The notes beneath the pieces were generated by a model. The model searched no databases and was not told where the DNA came from. It saw only the letters and a program-made list of their open reading frames with translations. Source: an uncultured Colwellia sp. (GTDB lineage: Bacteria > Pseudomonadota > Gammaproteobacteria > Enterobacterales > Alteromonadaceae). From it: 64,000 nt of DNA. The DNA is taken from the NCBI GenBank assembly GCA_913062815.1, contig CAJXWZ010000024.1, positions 1 to 64,000 on the forward strand, given 5' to 3'. Positions 35,432-45,287 of this stretch are shown in pieces (the first letter of the stretch is position 1; each line of letters opens with the position of its first letter). Position numbers and translations under genes: made by a program.

Positions 35432-35827
35432 ATGACGTTAACCCCCGAATTAATTAATACCATTGAACAATATGATGAGCAAAAGCGCTTTAAATATTTA
35501 CTTGAAACAGTTATCAAACATGGAGAAATTTGGATTTTAGTTGATGAACATGGCTGCATGATGTTGAATACCGAAGACGAAGATTGCCTACCTGTTTGGC
35601 CTAATAAAGAGTTTGCTCAGGGTTGGATAACAAACGATTGGAAAGATTGTAAAGCACAAGCGATATCACTTAACGAATGGCAAAGCCGCTGGACCACAGG
35701 CTTAGCGGAAGATGAACTTGCTATAGTAGCTTTTCCTAATCGAGCAGAAGAGGGGTTAATCTTATTTCCTGATGAATTTGAATTCGAATTGTCTAAAAAA
35801 ATCAAGAAATCTAGCCAACATAAATAA
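35432..35827 (+). CDS. DUF2750 family protein
   Basis: 131 residues. Conserved pieces typical of DUF2750: YDEQKRFKYLLETVIKHGEIWIL, then LPVWPNKEFAQGWI and FPDEFEFEL. No catalytic motif, signal peptide or membrane segment is visible, so it is a small cytosolic protein of unknown role. It is divergent from blaI, and the shared upstream DNA includes the BlaI operators about 145-187 bases away. It might be affected by them, but the distance argues against direct control. Confidence 0.75.
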   Translation: MTLTPELINTIEQYDEQKRFKYLLETVIKHGEIWILVDEHGCMMLNTEDEDCLPVWPNKEFAQGWITNDWKDCKAQAISLNEWQSRWTTGLAEDELAIVAFPNRAEEGLILFPDEFEFELSKKIKKSSQHK

Positions 35828-35923
35828 AGCGTTAGCTCTACTTAGCCTACTCTAGTGTGTATTCAATAAACCAATATGAGCAGCAAGCGAGCAATGCTTA
35901 ATGTAGAAAACCGCCACATACAA

Positions 35924-35953
35924 TTGACTAATAATTAGTTTTACTACTAATAT
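35924..35953 (+). promoter_or_regulatory. sigma70-like promoter upstream of binding-protein gene
   Basis: TTGACT (35924-35929) and TAATAT (35948-35953) with an 18-base spacer, 110 bases before the ATG at 36064. Confidence 0.45.
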
Positions 35954-36063
35954 ATGACTATACATAACGTTGATATTATTATGAGTTTTGACGGATATTT
36001 CGCTAAAGTCACATAGTATTGCTTATAGATTCATCAATACTCATATACTTTAACAAGGACCCA

Positions 36064-36846
36064 ATGAAAGCTTTACTTTGCACACTACTAGTAACGGTTA
36101 TTTTAACCACCAGCTCGTTTGCAGAATCAATTCGTATCACTAGCGGTGAGTGGGAGCCCTTTCTATCTAATTACACTTATCAATACGGCCTAGACTCTCA
36201 CATAATTACTGAAGCATTTAAGTTAGAAGGTATCACGGTAGAATGGGGGTTTTTCCCTTGGCAACGTGCTTACCAAAATGCCAAAAGTGGCAAAGACTGG
36301 GATGCCTCTTGTTGTTGGTGGCCTGACAAAGAGATAGCCCAAGAGTTTTTGGTTAGTGAAGTCATTACTAAAACCTCTTTCGTTTTTTTTCACTTGAAAA
36401 GCTTTAACTTTCAGTGGGATTCCTTACAAGATTTGGAAGGATTAAAAATTGGCGGTACTCTTACTTATGATTATGGTAAAGAGTTTATGGATGCTCTTGC
36501 TATTAAAGCTTTAGACGTTGATTTTGCTCTAAAAGATGAATTCAATTTCAAAAAACTTTTGGCTGGTCGTATTCAAGTATTTCCGAATGACCCTGCTGTT
36601 GGCAATGCTCAAATAATAAACTCTTTATCCGCAGATGAAGCAGAATTAATAACACACAGTACTAAAAAATTTGGCGGAAATACCCTGCATTTAATACTCA
36701 ATAAAAATAACCCTCGTAATCAATATTTTCTAGATAAATTCACTGCGGGTATGAAAAAGTTAAAAGACAGTGGCCGATACAAACAAATGTTGAAAGACAT
36801 GGATGAGGGAAAATATAGTAAAAAGTCTTCTGCTGAACAACAATAA
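36064..36846 (+). CDS. periplasmic solute-binding protein-like (SBP_bac_3 type), orphan
   Basis: 260 residues. ATG 36064 is chosen for AAGGA five bases upstream and the signal peptide (MKALLCTLLVTVILTTSSFA); a frame start at 36019 lacks both. The mature part starts SIRITSGEWEPFLS, and FFPWQRAYQNAKSG resembles the ligand-binding cleft of polar amino-acid binding proteins. It is a paralogue of the gene at 28620. No membrane partners nearby. A strong bidirectional terminator follows, shared with the convergent pullulanase. Confidence 0.78.
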   Translation: MKALLCTLLVTVILTTSSFAESIRITSGEWEPFLSNYTYQYGLDSHIITEAFKLEGITVEWGFFPWQRAYQNAKSGKDWDASCCWWPDKEIAQEFLVSEVITKTSFVFFHLKSFNFQWDSLQDLEGLKIGGTLTYDYGKEFMDALAIKALDVDFALKDEFNFKKLLAGRIQVFPNDPAVGNAQIINSLSADEAELITHSTKKFGGNTLHLILNKNNPRNQYFLDKFTAGMKKLKDSGRYKQMLKDMDEGKYSKKSSAEQQ

Positions 36847-36864
36847 TCAATAACTTTGTCAATA

Positions 36865-36900
36865 AAAAAGGCTTGCTGATTTTCATCAGCAAGCCTTTTT
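36865..36900. terminator. bidirectional terminator, binding protein / pullulanase
   Basis: AAAAAGGCTTGCTGA (36865-36879) and its exact complement (36886-36900) form a 15-bp stem with a 6-base loop and T-runs on both strands, between convergent genes. Confidence 0.92.
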
Positions 36901-36929
36901 AGTGTTGCTTGTTAGCTATGGTTGTCAGC

Positions 36930-39900
36930 TTATGGCTGACATTGTTGAATAATCAAACTACCAACATTAGCACCTTGTGCCGGGTTAGCTTCATTTAACG
37001 TTAATAAGAAGCTATAGCTACCTGCAGCAAGTGTCGCTTGGTTATTGTCGGTACCTGCATTTTGATAAGCAACTGGGTAAGTAGCACCTAACACTAAATC
37101 TGAACGATTAATTTCGGTACTACCATCAGCTTGTGCCCATAACTGTGTATTCCAGTCACCATCACTCGACGCTAATTTAAACTGCATCGCACCATCAAAG
37201 TCAGCAACCGCTTGGTATACATTATTACCTTTATAATGCATGCGATACGCTTCTTCGGCATTCCAACCTGCATGATCTCCTTTCACATATAACTCACCAT
37301 CACCGGCAATATCAAACGGGATAGCATCTGGTGAATCAATTAAGGCGCTACAATCAACCGTTGGTGAAACACTCGTTATTGTTAACACTGGTGTTGTATC
37401 TGAAGCATCAAGGTTAAAAGTGAAACTACCCTCGGCATCGGCGGTAAATTCCATACTGTCAGCATTATCACTAATGGTTATGGGACTGTCGGCAATACTC
37501 ACATCACTAAAGCCTAAGTCCACGGCAGCAGAGTCAACAGAAGTGATTGTAAATGTTTGCACGCCTGCAGATAAAGTCGCATCTAAACTATAAACACCAT
37601 TACCTTCATAAGTAAACGTATCACTGTCGGTAAAGCCATCATTCCCTTCGTTATTCATTGAACCACGTAGGTAAATAGTATTATTACCGTAAGGCGCAAT
37701 ATCAGGTGCATCACGGGTAACACCTGCTGATAAACCAGCGCCTTGGCTATCTCCTTGCGGCTTAACAAACACAGCGGTTGTTAAAGCGGGGACGGTAAAT
37801 GTACCGTCGCTTGCTCCCACAGTAAAGCTAGCTGCTTGTACCGTGCTATCAACCGATGTTTGCAAAATACTGTGCAGTTCGAATCCAGTAGCGGTAGACA
37901 CCGTATGCGACTGCTCACTATCACTACCATTAATGATAACGACAATGGCATCGTTATTAGCATCAAGGTCAGTCAAGTCAGTACCATCATCAATACTCAT
38001 GACAATCAAACCTTTGGTTTGATTACTACCGGTATTATGAAAACCCACACGGTCATATACGTCTTGTGCACTGGCTAATCTAAATAATTTACTACTGTTA
38101 CGAATGGCTAAAAATTCTTGAAATACATCACCGGCAAAATCAATATGACTCGCTTCAACGGCGGTCTCAGCATTCGCAATAATAGCCAAAACATCATCAA
38201 CAGATTTGCCATCATCAATTTCTAACGGTAAACCTACATTCCAGTTATTGGTATTTTTAGTGAAATCAACCAAGTTATACCAATCACCATTGTTATAACT
38301 ATTCTTGTCCATTGATTTAGAGCGCAGTATGTCACCACCAATTTGTAAGAAAGGAATACCCTGACTCAAGATTGGCATGGTAATGGCGATATTTTGGGCG
38401 CGAACTCTGTTATCAACTGACATATCGGTGGCTAAACCATATTGCAATTTATCCCACAAGGTTGAACCATCATGCTTTGATACATAGTTGATAATGTCTG
38501 CTGGATCTTTAGCATAAGATGATTGTGAGTAATTCTTACCAAGCTTTATTTCACCATTTTGATCTTGCAATTGATAATCTTGCAAGGTACCCGACAAACC
38601 TAAGCGCATAATGTCTTGTTCATTTAAGTTAGCTGCAGCATTGAATAATGAACCACTGCGAATAATATCACGCGGCCTGTCATTGAACGTTCCTACTTGG
38701 CTGTCTGCCATTTCATATTGCGCTGCTTGTTCATAGCCTTGGTTAGAGCGTCCCCAACCTTCACCATAAAAGTACGTATCAGCATCAACGGCTGCTACCG
38801 CTGCACGAGCATTTAAGATTGAGTCTTTTGAGTGGCTACCCATGATATCAAAACGGAAAGCATCAAACTTGTATGCTTGTGCCCACTGTACTAATGAGTC
38901 AATCATTAGCTTGTCCATCATACGATGTTCTGTTTCCGTATCCTGACAACAGGTTTCATTGAAAACATTACCAGTGGTTAAATCACGACGATAATAGTAA
39001 CCCGGTACCACTTTATCAAATACTGAGTTATCCCAAAGTCCAGACGAGTTAGTATGGTTGTAAACCACATCGAGTGACGTTCTTAAGCCCATATCATGAA
39101 GTGCTTTAATCATTGAACGCATTTCTAAAATACGCACTGTACCATCGGCATCACTAGCAAAACTACCATCTGGGGCATTAAAGTGTTTAGGATCATAGCC
39201 AAAGTTATAACCATCTATATCACGAATCGCTTCCGTTAAGAGTTTTGCTTGTTCGGTACTGCTGTCATAGCTTTCAAATACTGACAACAGTGTGGCCGCA
39301 TTATTTTCTACACCACAAACAGGTGCGTTACCATTTATGGCACAAAGCTCTGCTACCGTATTGGTTAAATTTATTTGCTGACTATAGTCTTCTTCTATAC
39401 TGGCAATATCATTTGCAGGAAGAATTTGAAAGTGGGTTAATCCTGCGGTAACTAGTGTTTTTAAATGCGTAACAGGTACCGAGCTTTCTTCAGTAAATGC
39501 TAAGTATTTACCACGATTCGCAGCACTAGTACTTTCATCTCGAACACTGAAATCTCGGATATTACCTTCATAGATAACTGCATCTTCAATATCTGTAATA
39601 GTAGGAACCGTATGTGAATCCCAATTAGCAGGTTTTAAATCAGCATCTGATAAGTTCACAAATTGTGAGTACATGCCGTTAGTTGATAATGAAACTGCAT
39701 AGGGGTCGGTTGACCAAATCGTTTCAAATTGCTTGTTTTGATCATGATAAACAGTGAGTTGATATCGGTAGAACAAGCGATCGTTAGCCATAGGCGTAGT
39801 GAATGACCAAATACCGGTTTCACCATCAAGAGTCATCGCTGTAGTACTTTGTAATACCTTGACATCATTATAAATACTTAACGAAACTTGTTGCGCAGTA

Positions 39901-41384
39901 GGAGCCCAAAGGCTGGCGGTAATATCGGTATCAGTATAAGTTAAACCTAAATCTGCCTCATCTGCATCATTGCTCCCTGAGGTATAAAGGTCATCAAGTA
40001 CGCGTGGCGTTTGTACGTAGGTTGCTGCAAGTACTTCATCGGCACTGTTATAGGCAATGGCTAATAACTTACCGGTAAGCATTTGTTTAGCTTTGCTACT
40101 ATCAGGATTACTTGCTTCAAAGGTATCTAGTGCGCCATATCTTGGCATGCCTAACGCATCGGCACTATTGGTAGCCGGGGTAAACTCAATAAAGTTATCA
40201 CCACTAATGCCGGTTTCGCCATCATAGCCTAAATCGTTAACATCTGAGCTATAAACTCTAACTTTAGTCACACCACTATCAGCTACATTCCAAAACACAG
40301 TGTCAACAGTTGCCCAATGTGCCGCAGTATCATTGATAAGTACCCCTGAAGGGAATAGCGTTGGTACCGTAAATATTTCATTAATATCATCAAGCAACCA
40401 AATCATGCGTTCGCCCGATAAGTCTGCTTGTTGATCATCACCATTAGGCGACTTTTCATCACCCTTGTGCATAATATAATTAGCACAATCGCTGGTAGCG
40501 TAATCAGACTTTAGCGTAACTATCCAATAAGCACCGTAGTTTGGATCATCACCCGATTTTGCTTGTGGTGCTGCCCAGTCAACATCAGCGCCGCCATAGG
40601 CTGTACATTCGTCATTTGCCCATAAGTGCAAGCCCCAACCAGTATAATCACCATCGAGTCTGTTAAAGAAAATAACCAATTCATTGTCACCTGCGGTGAC
40701 TACTGGGTCAGGTAATGTCGTGTTTTGAGCAACACTTACTGCTAACGTCTCAGGAGCGCTAGCTGAAACATCGTCACTTACGACTAAATCAGCACTATAA
40801 TCACCAGTTGCAGGATAAGTTACTGTGGTAGAGGTCGTTGCATTACAATCGGTAATGTCAACATTATCAACACCTTCACCTGGGGCAATCACACAAGATA
40901 AAGTATCATTATCCGCATCGGAAACTGTCCATGAAAAAGTGGCATCGAGTCCAGAAGTTGCTACCGTGAAACTATCAACTGCAGGAGTTGTATTTGATAC
41001 TTCAACCGTCACACTAAGGTCTTGGTTATTACTAGCATTACTTGAGTCAGATACCTGTAAATTAGCAGTAATAGTACCTGAGGCTTCATAAGTCACTGTA
41101 GTAGATGTTGTCGTTAAGCAGTTAGCAATTTCAATGCTTGCTACGCCCCCACCAGGATTTAGCACACATGACAATGCGTCATCATCTGCATCAGCTACAG
41201 CCCACGCATAAGTAACCGTTAATTCGTTATCTTGTGCTGAGAATGTAGTAATTGTTGGGGCGTTATTTGTCGGTGGCGGTGGCGGGGTTGGTCCACCATC
41301 ATCAGAGCCACCGCCTCCACAGGCAACTAAACCTGTAGATAAGGCGGTGCATATAAGTATTTGCTTAAAGCTTGTTGTTAACAT
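36930..41384 (-). CDS. large multidomain pullulanase-type lipoprotein (GH13)
   Basis: 1484 residues; ATG 41384 is preferred to TTG 41387. Lipobox LVAC (Cys 22) plus a glycine/proline linker suggests outer-surface display. Two PKD-like repeats of about 85 residues follow (each with WxVxDADxDxLSCV). Next is a starch-binding CBM41-like module (ELVIFFNRLDGDYTGWGLHLW), a CBM48-like module (SLWAPTAQQVSLSI), and the catalytic barrel: DVVYNHT, DAFRFDIMGS, YFYGEGWGRS, YVSKHDGSTLWD. Two glycan-binding-like modules close the chain (IYLRGSMN, LYVKGDHAGWN). It probably debranches pullulan or starch outside the cell. A LacI-type site is 67 bases upstream. Confidence 0.93.
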   Translation of the reverse strand: MLTTSFKQILICTALSTGLVACGGGGSDDGGPTPPPPPTNNAPTITTFSAQDNELTVTYAWAVADADDDALSCVLNPGGGVASIEIANCLTTTSTTVTYEASGTITANLQVSDSSNASNNQDLSVTVEVSNTTPAVDSFTVATSGLDATFSWTVSDADNDTLSCVIAPGEGVDNVDITDCNATTSTTVTYPATGDYSADLVVSDDVSASAPETLAVSVAQNTTLPDPVVTAGDNELVIFFNRLDGDYTGWGLHLWANDECTAYGGADVDWAAPQAKSGDDPNYGAYWIVTLKSDYATSDCANYIMHKGDEKSPNGDDQQADLSGERMIWLLDDINEIFTVPTLFPSGVLINDTAAHWATVDTVFWNVADSGVTKVRVYSSDVNDLGYDGETGISGDNFIEFTPATNSADALGMPRYGALDTFEASNPDSSKAKQMLTGKLLAIAYNSADEVLAATYVQTPRVLDDLYTSGSNDADEADLGLTYTDTDITASLWAPTAQQVSLSIYNDVKVLQSTTAMTLDGETGIWSFTTPMANDRLFYRYQLTVYHDQNKQFETIWSTDPYAVSLSTNGMYSQFVNLSDADLKPANWDSHTVPTITDIEDAVIYEGNIRDFSVRDESTSAANRGKYLAFTEESSVPVTHLKTLVTAGLTHFQILPANDIASIEEDYSQQINLTNTVAELCAINGNAPVCGVENNAATLLSVFESYDSSTEQAKLLTEAIRDIDGYNFGYDPKHFNAPDGSFASDADGTVRILEMRSMIKALHDMGLRTSLDVVYNHTNSSGLWDNSVFDKVVPGYYYRRDLTTGNVFNETCCQDTETEHRMMDKLMIDSLVQWAQAYKFDAFRFDIMGSHSKDSILNARAAVAAVDADTYFYGEGWGRSNQGYEQAAQYEMADSQVGTFNDRPRDIIRSGSLFNAAANLNEQDIMRLGLSGTLQDYQLQDQNGEIKLGKNYSQSSYAKDPADIINYVSKHDGSTLWDKLQYGLATDMSVDNRVRAQNIAITMPILSQGIPFLQIGGDILRSKSMDKNSYNNGDWYNLVDFTKNTNNWNVGLPLEIDDGKSVDDVLAIIANAETAVEASHIDFAGDVFQEFLAIRNSSKLFRLASAQDVYDRVGFHNTGSNQTKGLIVMSIDDGTDLTDLDANNDAIVVIINGSDSEQSHTVSTATGFELHSILQTSVDSTVQAASFTVGASDGTFTVPALTTAVFVKPQGDSQGAGLSAGVTRDAPDIAPYGNNTIYLRGSMNNEGNDGFTDSDTFTYEGNGVYSLDATLSAGVQTFTITSVDSAAVDLGFSDVSIADSPITISDNADSMEFTADAEGSFTFNLDASDTTPVLTITSVSPTVDCSALIDSPDAIPFDIAGDGELYVKGDHAGWNAEEAYRMHYKGNNVYQAVADFDGAMQFKLASSDGDWNTQLWAQADGSTEINRSDLVLGATYPVAYQNAGTDNNQATLAAGSYSFLLTLNEANPAQGANVGSLIIQQCQP

Positions 41385-41450
41385 CAAAAATCAATCCTAT
41401 TTTTATATTCTGACTTTATGCTAAAGCTTTGCCTATCTATTGAACAGTGA

Positions 41451-41466
41451 CTACATACGTATTCAA
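41451..41466. promoter_or_regulatory. LacI-type palindrome upstream of the second pullulanase
   Basis: CTACATACGTATTCAA (minus strand TTGAATACGTATGTAG), 67 bases before the pullulanase start, at nearly the same distance as the copy upstream of the first pullulanase. Confidence 0.6.
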
Positions 41467-41511
41467 TAGTAAAGTTTGCCAGTTAATGGCTATTTTTTTG
41501 CTCAATAAAAT

Positions 41512-41520
41512 TGCTATAAT
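41512..41520 (+). promoter_or_regulatory. extended -10 promoter of the S9 peptidase gene
   Basis: TGCTATAAT gives a complete extended -10 element, 31 bases before the S9 peptidase ATG at 41552; no good -35 is seen. Confidence 0.5.
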
Positions 41521-41551
41521 TGTCAGGATAAAATAAACAAATCAAGGGAAT

Positions 41552-43528
41552 ATGATTAATAAAATGACTTACCTCTGCTTTTCTACCGCCTGCATAAAAA
41601 AGTACTCTACTTTGTTCTTGGCCTCTTTACTGTTTCTGTTTTCATGGAAATCATTTGCCGAAACAACTTCAATCACGCCATTGCCTATCAGTGCTTACGG
41701 GAGTTTGCCTAACTATAGCAATGTTAAACTTTCACCGTCTGGCAATCGTATTGCTATGATTAAAAACCGTGGTGGAAACTTAGTCTTGATGACCTACGAC
41801 CTTATCAGTGGTGAAAGCCTTGCGGTATTGCAAGCTGATAATGTTGGCGTGGTGTTAAATTGGTATAGATGGGGTAATGACGATGTTTTACTGATCAGTG
41901 CTGCTTATACCTCAAGACAAGGAAGGATAAAATACACTTCAACACGGTTGTACAAATTTGATTTATCAGATGAAAAAGAACTTAAATTATTAATAAAACC
42001 CAAAGGCTCAAGGAAAGAGCGTAATGCACAATTCCAAGATAATATTATAAGTTTAATACCTGCTCAGCCAGATAAAATTTTGATGGCAATTGATTTTAAT
42101 ATAGCTAACAAACCGTCATTATATGAAGTTAATATTCGTACTGATCGAAGAAGCCGAATCAAAAAAGCAAAAACCTATATTGAAAATTGGGTTGCTGACC
42201 AACAAGGTAGAGCAAGAATAAGCTACCAATTAGATGAAACCAAGGTATCTTTTAAACTATACAATTTAAAAGGCAAGATAGAACGCGACTTGTGGTCTTA
42301 TGAAGTTTTTGAAAAAGAAGTAGTGCATGTTCTAGGCTTTGACCTTGACCCCTACATACTATTTATTCGAGCCTTGCATCAAGGCCGCAATGCTATTTTT
42401 AAAGTCAATCTAAAAGACAAAGCACTCACACGCGAGTTAGTTTATGCTGATGATAAGTACGATGTTGATGGCTTTTTAATTTATTCATCTAAAACCGGTG
42501 CTGTGGTCGGTTTGAGCCATAAAGGTGATATTGACAACAAGGTATATTGGGACGATGAATACATCGCCTTTAAAAAAGCTTTGAATGCTGCATTACCTGA
42601 TTCTGACAATACCATCATCAGTATGTCGAAGGATCAAAGTAAATATGTGCTCTATTCGAGTTCTAAAACCAAAGCCGGTGATTATTTAATTGGCGATAGA
42701 AAAAACAACAGCTTAGAATATCTTGCTAGTTTATACCCTGAAATTAATGAATCAAATTACGCCAGCAAGAAACTAGTTCACTATACTGCGCGCGATGGCA
42801 TCAAAATAGAAGGCTATTTAACCAAGCCTATCAATAGCCAAGCACAAGAAAAACTACCTGCTATTATCTTCCCACACGGCGGCCCGATGGCGAGAGACGA
42901 TGCAAGTTTTGATTATTGGTCTGAGCTATTTGCTAATAGAGGCTATGTGGTATTTCAACCAAACTTCCGTGGCTCTTCAGGCTATGGCTATGATTTTGAA
43001 ATGGCCTCTATTGAGGGCTGGGGACAAGCTATGCAAGATGACTTGCAAGATGCAGCCAAGTGGTTAATAGCGCAAAATATTATTGACCCAAATAAAGTTT
43101 GTATCGGTGGCGCTAGCTACGGCGGCTATGCGGCTTTAATGGCGGCAGTTAAACATGGTGAAAGTTTTAGATGCGCCGCCAGCTTTGCTGGTGTTTCAGA
43201 TCTAGAACGTATCGTGAGAGACGCGCGCCGATTTACAAATAAAGAAGTGGTTAGAAAACAATTTGGCACTGACGAAGATAAGCTTGAATCCGCATCTCCA
43301 ATAAATTTTGCCAAGAAAATTAACATTCCCATTTTGCTCATTCATGGCACAGACGATAAAGTTGTGCCAATAAAGCATAGCCGTGAAATGGCCGATGAAT
43401 TAGAAGATTATGATAAAGATGTACGCTATGTTGAGATTGAAGATGCTAACCATCATTTAAGTGTACAAGCACATAGAATGCAAACTCTGGAAGAAATGGT
43501 TAGCTTTTTTGATAAACACCTAAAATAA
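41552..43528 (+). CDS. S9 family prolyl oligopeptidase-like serine peptidase
   Basis: 658 residues: a signal peptide or anchor (TLFLASLLFLFSWKSFAE), an N-terminal beta-propeller region of about 390 residues, and a C-terminal hydrolase domain. Catalytic set: Ser in GGASYGGYAAL, Asp in HGTDDKVVP, His in DANHHLS. GSSGYGYDFEMA and FPHGGPM build the oxyanion region. It would cleave short peptides in the periplasm. AAGGGA precedes ATG 41552. It is convergent with the SGNH pair, 7 bases from the next stop. Confidence 0.92.
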   Translation: MINKMTYLCFSTACIKKYSTLFLASLLFLFSWKSFAETTSITPLPISAYGSLPNYSNVKLSPSGNRIAMIKNRGGNLVLMTYDLISGESLAVLQADNVGVVLNWYRWGNDDVLLISAAYTSRQGRIKYTSTRLYKFDLSDEKELKLLIKPKGSRKERNAQFQDNIISLIPAQPDKILMAIDFNIANKPSLYEVNIRTDRRSRIKKAKTYIENWVADQQGRARISYQLDETKVSFKLYNLKGKIERDLWSYEVFEKEVVHVLGFDLDPYILFIRALHQGRNAIFKVNLKDKALTRELVYADDKYDVDGFLIYSSKTGAVVGLSHKGDIDNKVYWDDEYIAFKKALNAALPDSDNTIISMSKDQSKYVLYSSSKTKAGDYLIGDRKNNSLEYLASLYPEINESNYASKKLVHYTARDGIKIEGYLTKPINSQAQEKLPAIIFPHGGPMARDDASFDYWSELFANRGYVVFQPNFRGSSGYGYDFEMASIEGWGQAMQDDLQDAAKWLIAQNIIDPNKVCIGGASYGGYAALMAAVKHGESFRCAASFAGVSDLERIVRDARRFTNKEVVRKQFGTDEDKLESASPINFAKKINIPILLIHGTDDKVVPIKHSREMADELEDYDKDVRYVEIEDANHHLSVQAHRMQTLEEMVSFFDKHLK

Positions 43529-43535
43529 ATAATGC

Positions 43536-45278
43536 CTACTGCGCCAATTGATGTTTCACCTTAGGTAAAACATCAATTGCGGTAGTGTTTTTTGGGTCCA
43601 ACTTCAATACCGACTCCAACCACGGTAGTGCTTGCTGCAACTTTCCTTGCGATAAATAGGCATGACTTAAGGCGAGTTGATAATTAATCTCTCCTTCATT
43701 AATTTCAATCGCCCTTTTTAAGTACCTAGGCGCTTGGTTAAACTTTTTAGCTTGAATAAGTGCAACGCCCGCTCTATAACTATGCTTTGCATCAAAAGGC
43801 ATCGCATCCGCTAGTAATTTGGCTGACTTTAGATATAACGGCTTATCATGCTTTTTGCCATAGTTTAGGTTTTCTGTTGCTATTGTTAACCACCCTATCT
43901 GACTTTTATATGCCGATAGCCCTAAACGATCACTAGGCGTTTTTGCTACAGGTAACTGTACTTTTTGCGGTGTGTCGGTAAAGGGATAATCAGCCATTAA
44001 CCCAGCAATTTTTGCTTTACCCCAATAAACTTCAGCATCAAATACTGGCATATCTTGCTGGGCTGCTGCAGTAGTGACTAAAGCAGGGAATGCACCAAAA
44101 ACCGCTGACTGTGCCAATGCTTTATAAAAACTATCCGCAATAACAAAATAACCATTAATGGTGGGATGTAGATGCTCTAGCATTAATGATTTACCAATAA
44201 CACCCTGCTCGGCTGCACCTGTTAACGCTTTATTAGCATCGACAAAATGTACGCCATCATTTTTCGACAACAAGCGAATAACATCATTCATTGCACTGGG
44301 CGCTCTAAAACGTAATAAGTCGTAATCTCTGGCTTTTATTAAGGCTTGCTTAGCTTGGTTATGTTTTGCCTGAGCTAACAATTTTTGACCTTGCTGATAG
44401 TAAAGATCAGCACTGTGCTCACTTATTGATGCTTCGCTAGAAAAAGGCGCTTGATCCGCCAAGTTGCTGGCAATAGTACTAATAAATACCGGTATACCTG
44501 CCGCTTGATACTTTGCAATGACCAGAGCAATATTATTTTCAAATTGCGCCAAGCCAGCATGATACAAATCAGAGTCATAGGGGATGTTTTTATGCTTGGC
44601 TACCTTTGACATAAACGTACGTGAACGCTGGGCATTGTCAGGAATTTTCGATTTAGTAAACTGCCAGTAAATATTTTGCAGTAATTGAAAAATCCTGGCA
44701 TTTTTAAGCTTTAAATAAAGTAGTGTTGCTGCAGCAGAATTAGCCGCAGTGTAAGCAGAGCCAACGCCTAATATACCTAGATATTCATTATGGCCAGCAT
44801 AAATTAAAACCGCATCAGGTTGTTGTTCAATAATTTCATCAACAAAATCTAAAACGGTATAACTATTTACCGCGGCTAATGCAGTATTAATAACTTCTAC
44901 CGTTTTCTCTGGAAAGCTCTGCTTTAATCGATAATCAAGCATGCCGGCTATGGAAGCGCCATAGCCAAAAGGGAAACCCGCCGCAGTTGAGCCCCCTTGT
45001 ACAACGATGCGTAAGCCATCTGCAGGTTTATGCTTTAAAAAAAAGTTAGTTTCTATAGTTACCGTAGGTGCAACGGCATCTTCTGGAAAATAGCGTTTAA
45101 CCACATCAGGGCGAGGTAATAAGTATTGAGGGGCAGTAGCATGTTCTTTCGCTGGATAATCCATAAAAAGTGGTATTTCTCTACCATAATCAAACAGGCG
45201 TAGGCCGCCTTCTAATAGCGCAAAAAATGCAAAAGGTATGGCTAAAGTGATCACTAAATAAACTTTATTTTTTGTCAT
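43536..45278 (-). CDS. membrane-anchored SGNH/GDSL hydrolase with TPR tail (paralogue 2)
   Basis: 580 residues: an N-terminal membrane anchor (VYLVITLAIPFAFFALLEGG), then an SGNH esterase domain with block I QGGSTAAGFP (nucleophile Ser), block III YAGHNEYLG, and a late ExxH motif (LEHLHPTINGYF) in place of the usual DxxH. The C-terminal TPR-like repeats (FNQAPRYLKRAIEINEGEINYQLALSHAYL, LQQALPWLESVLKLDPKN) may bind partners. It starts 9 bases after a paralogous gene, and both face the carbamoyltransferase unit. Target probably an ester or carbamoyl/acyl-decorated glycan (inference). Confidence 0.85.
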   Translation of the reverse strand: MTKNKVYLVITLAIPFAFFALLEGGLRLFDYGREIPLFMDYPAKEHATAPQYLLPRPDVVKRYFPEDAVAPTVTIETNFFLKHKPADGLRIVVQGGSTAAGFPFGYGASIAGMLDYRLKQSFPEKTVEVINTALAAVNSYTVLDFVDEIIEQQPDAVLIYAGHNEYLGILGVGSAYTAANSAAATLLYLKLKNARIFQLLQNIYWQFTKSKIPDNAQRSRTFMSKVAKHKNIPYDSDLYHAGLAQFENNIALVIAKYQAAGIPVFISTIASNLADQAPFSSEASISEHSADLYYQQGQKLLAQAKHNQAKQALIKARDYDLLRFRAPSAMNDVIRLLSKNDGVHFVDANKALTGAAEQGVIGKSLMLEHLHPTINGYFVIADSFYKALAQSAVFGAFPALVTTAAAQQDMPVFDAEVYWGKAKIAGLMADYPFTDTPQKVQLPVAKTPSDRLGLSAYKSQIGWLTIATENLNYGKKHDKPLYLKSAKLLADAMPFDAKHSYRAGVALIQAKKFNQAPRYLKRAIEINEGEINYQLALSHAYLSQGKLQQALPWLESVLKLDPKNTTAIDVLPKVKHQLAQ

Positions 45279-45287
45279 GAACGGCTC

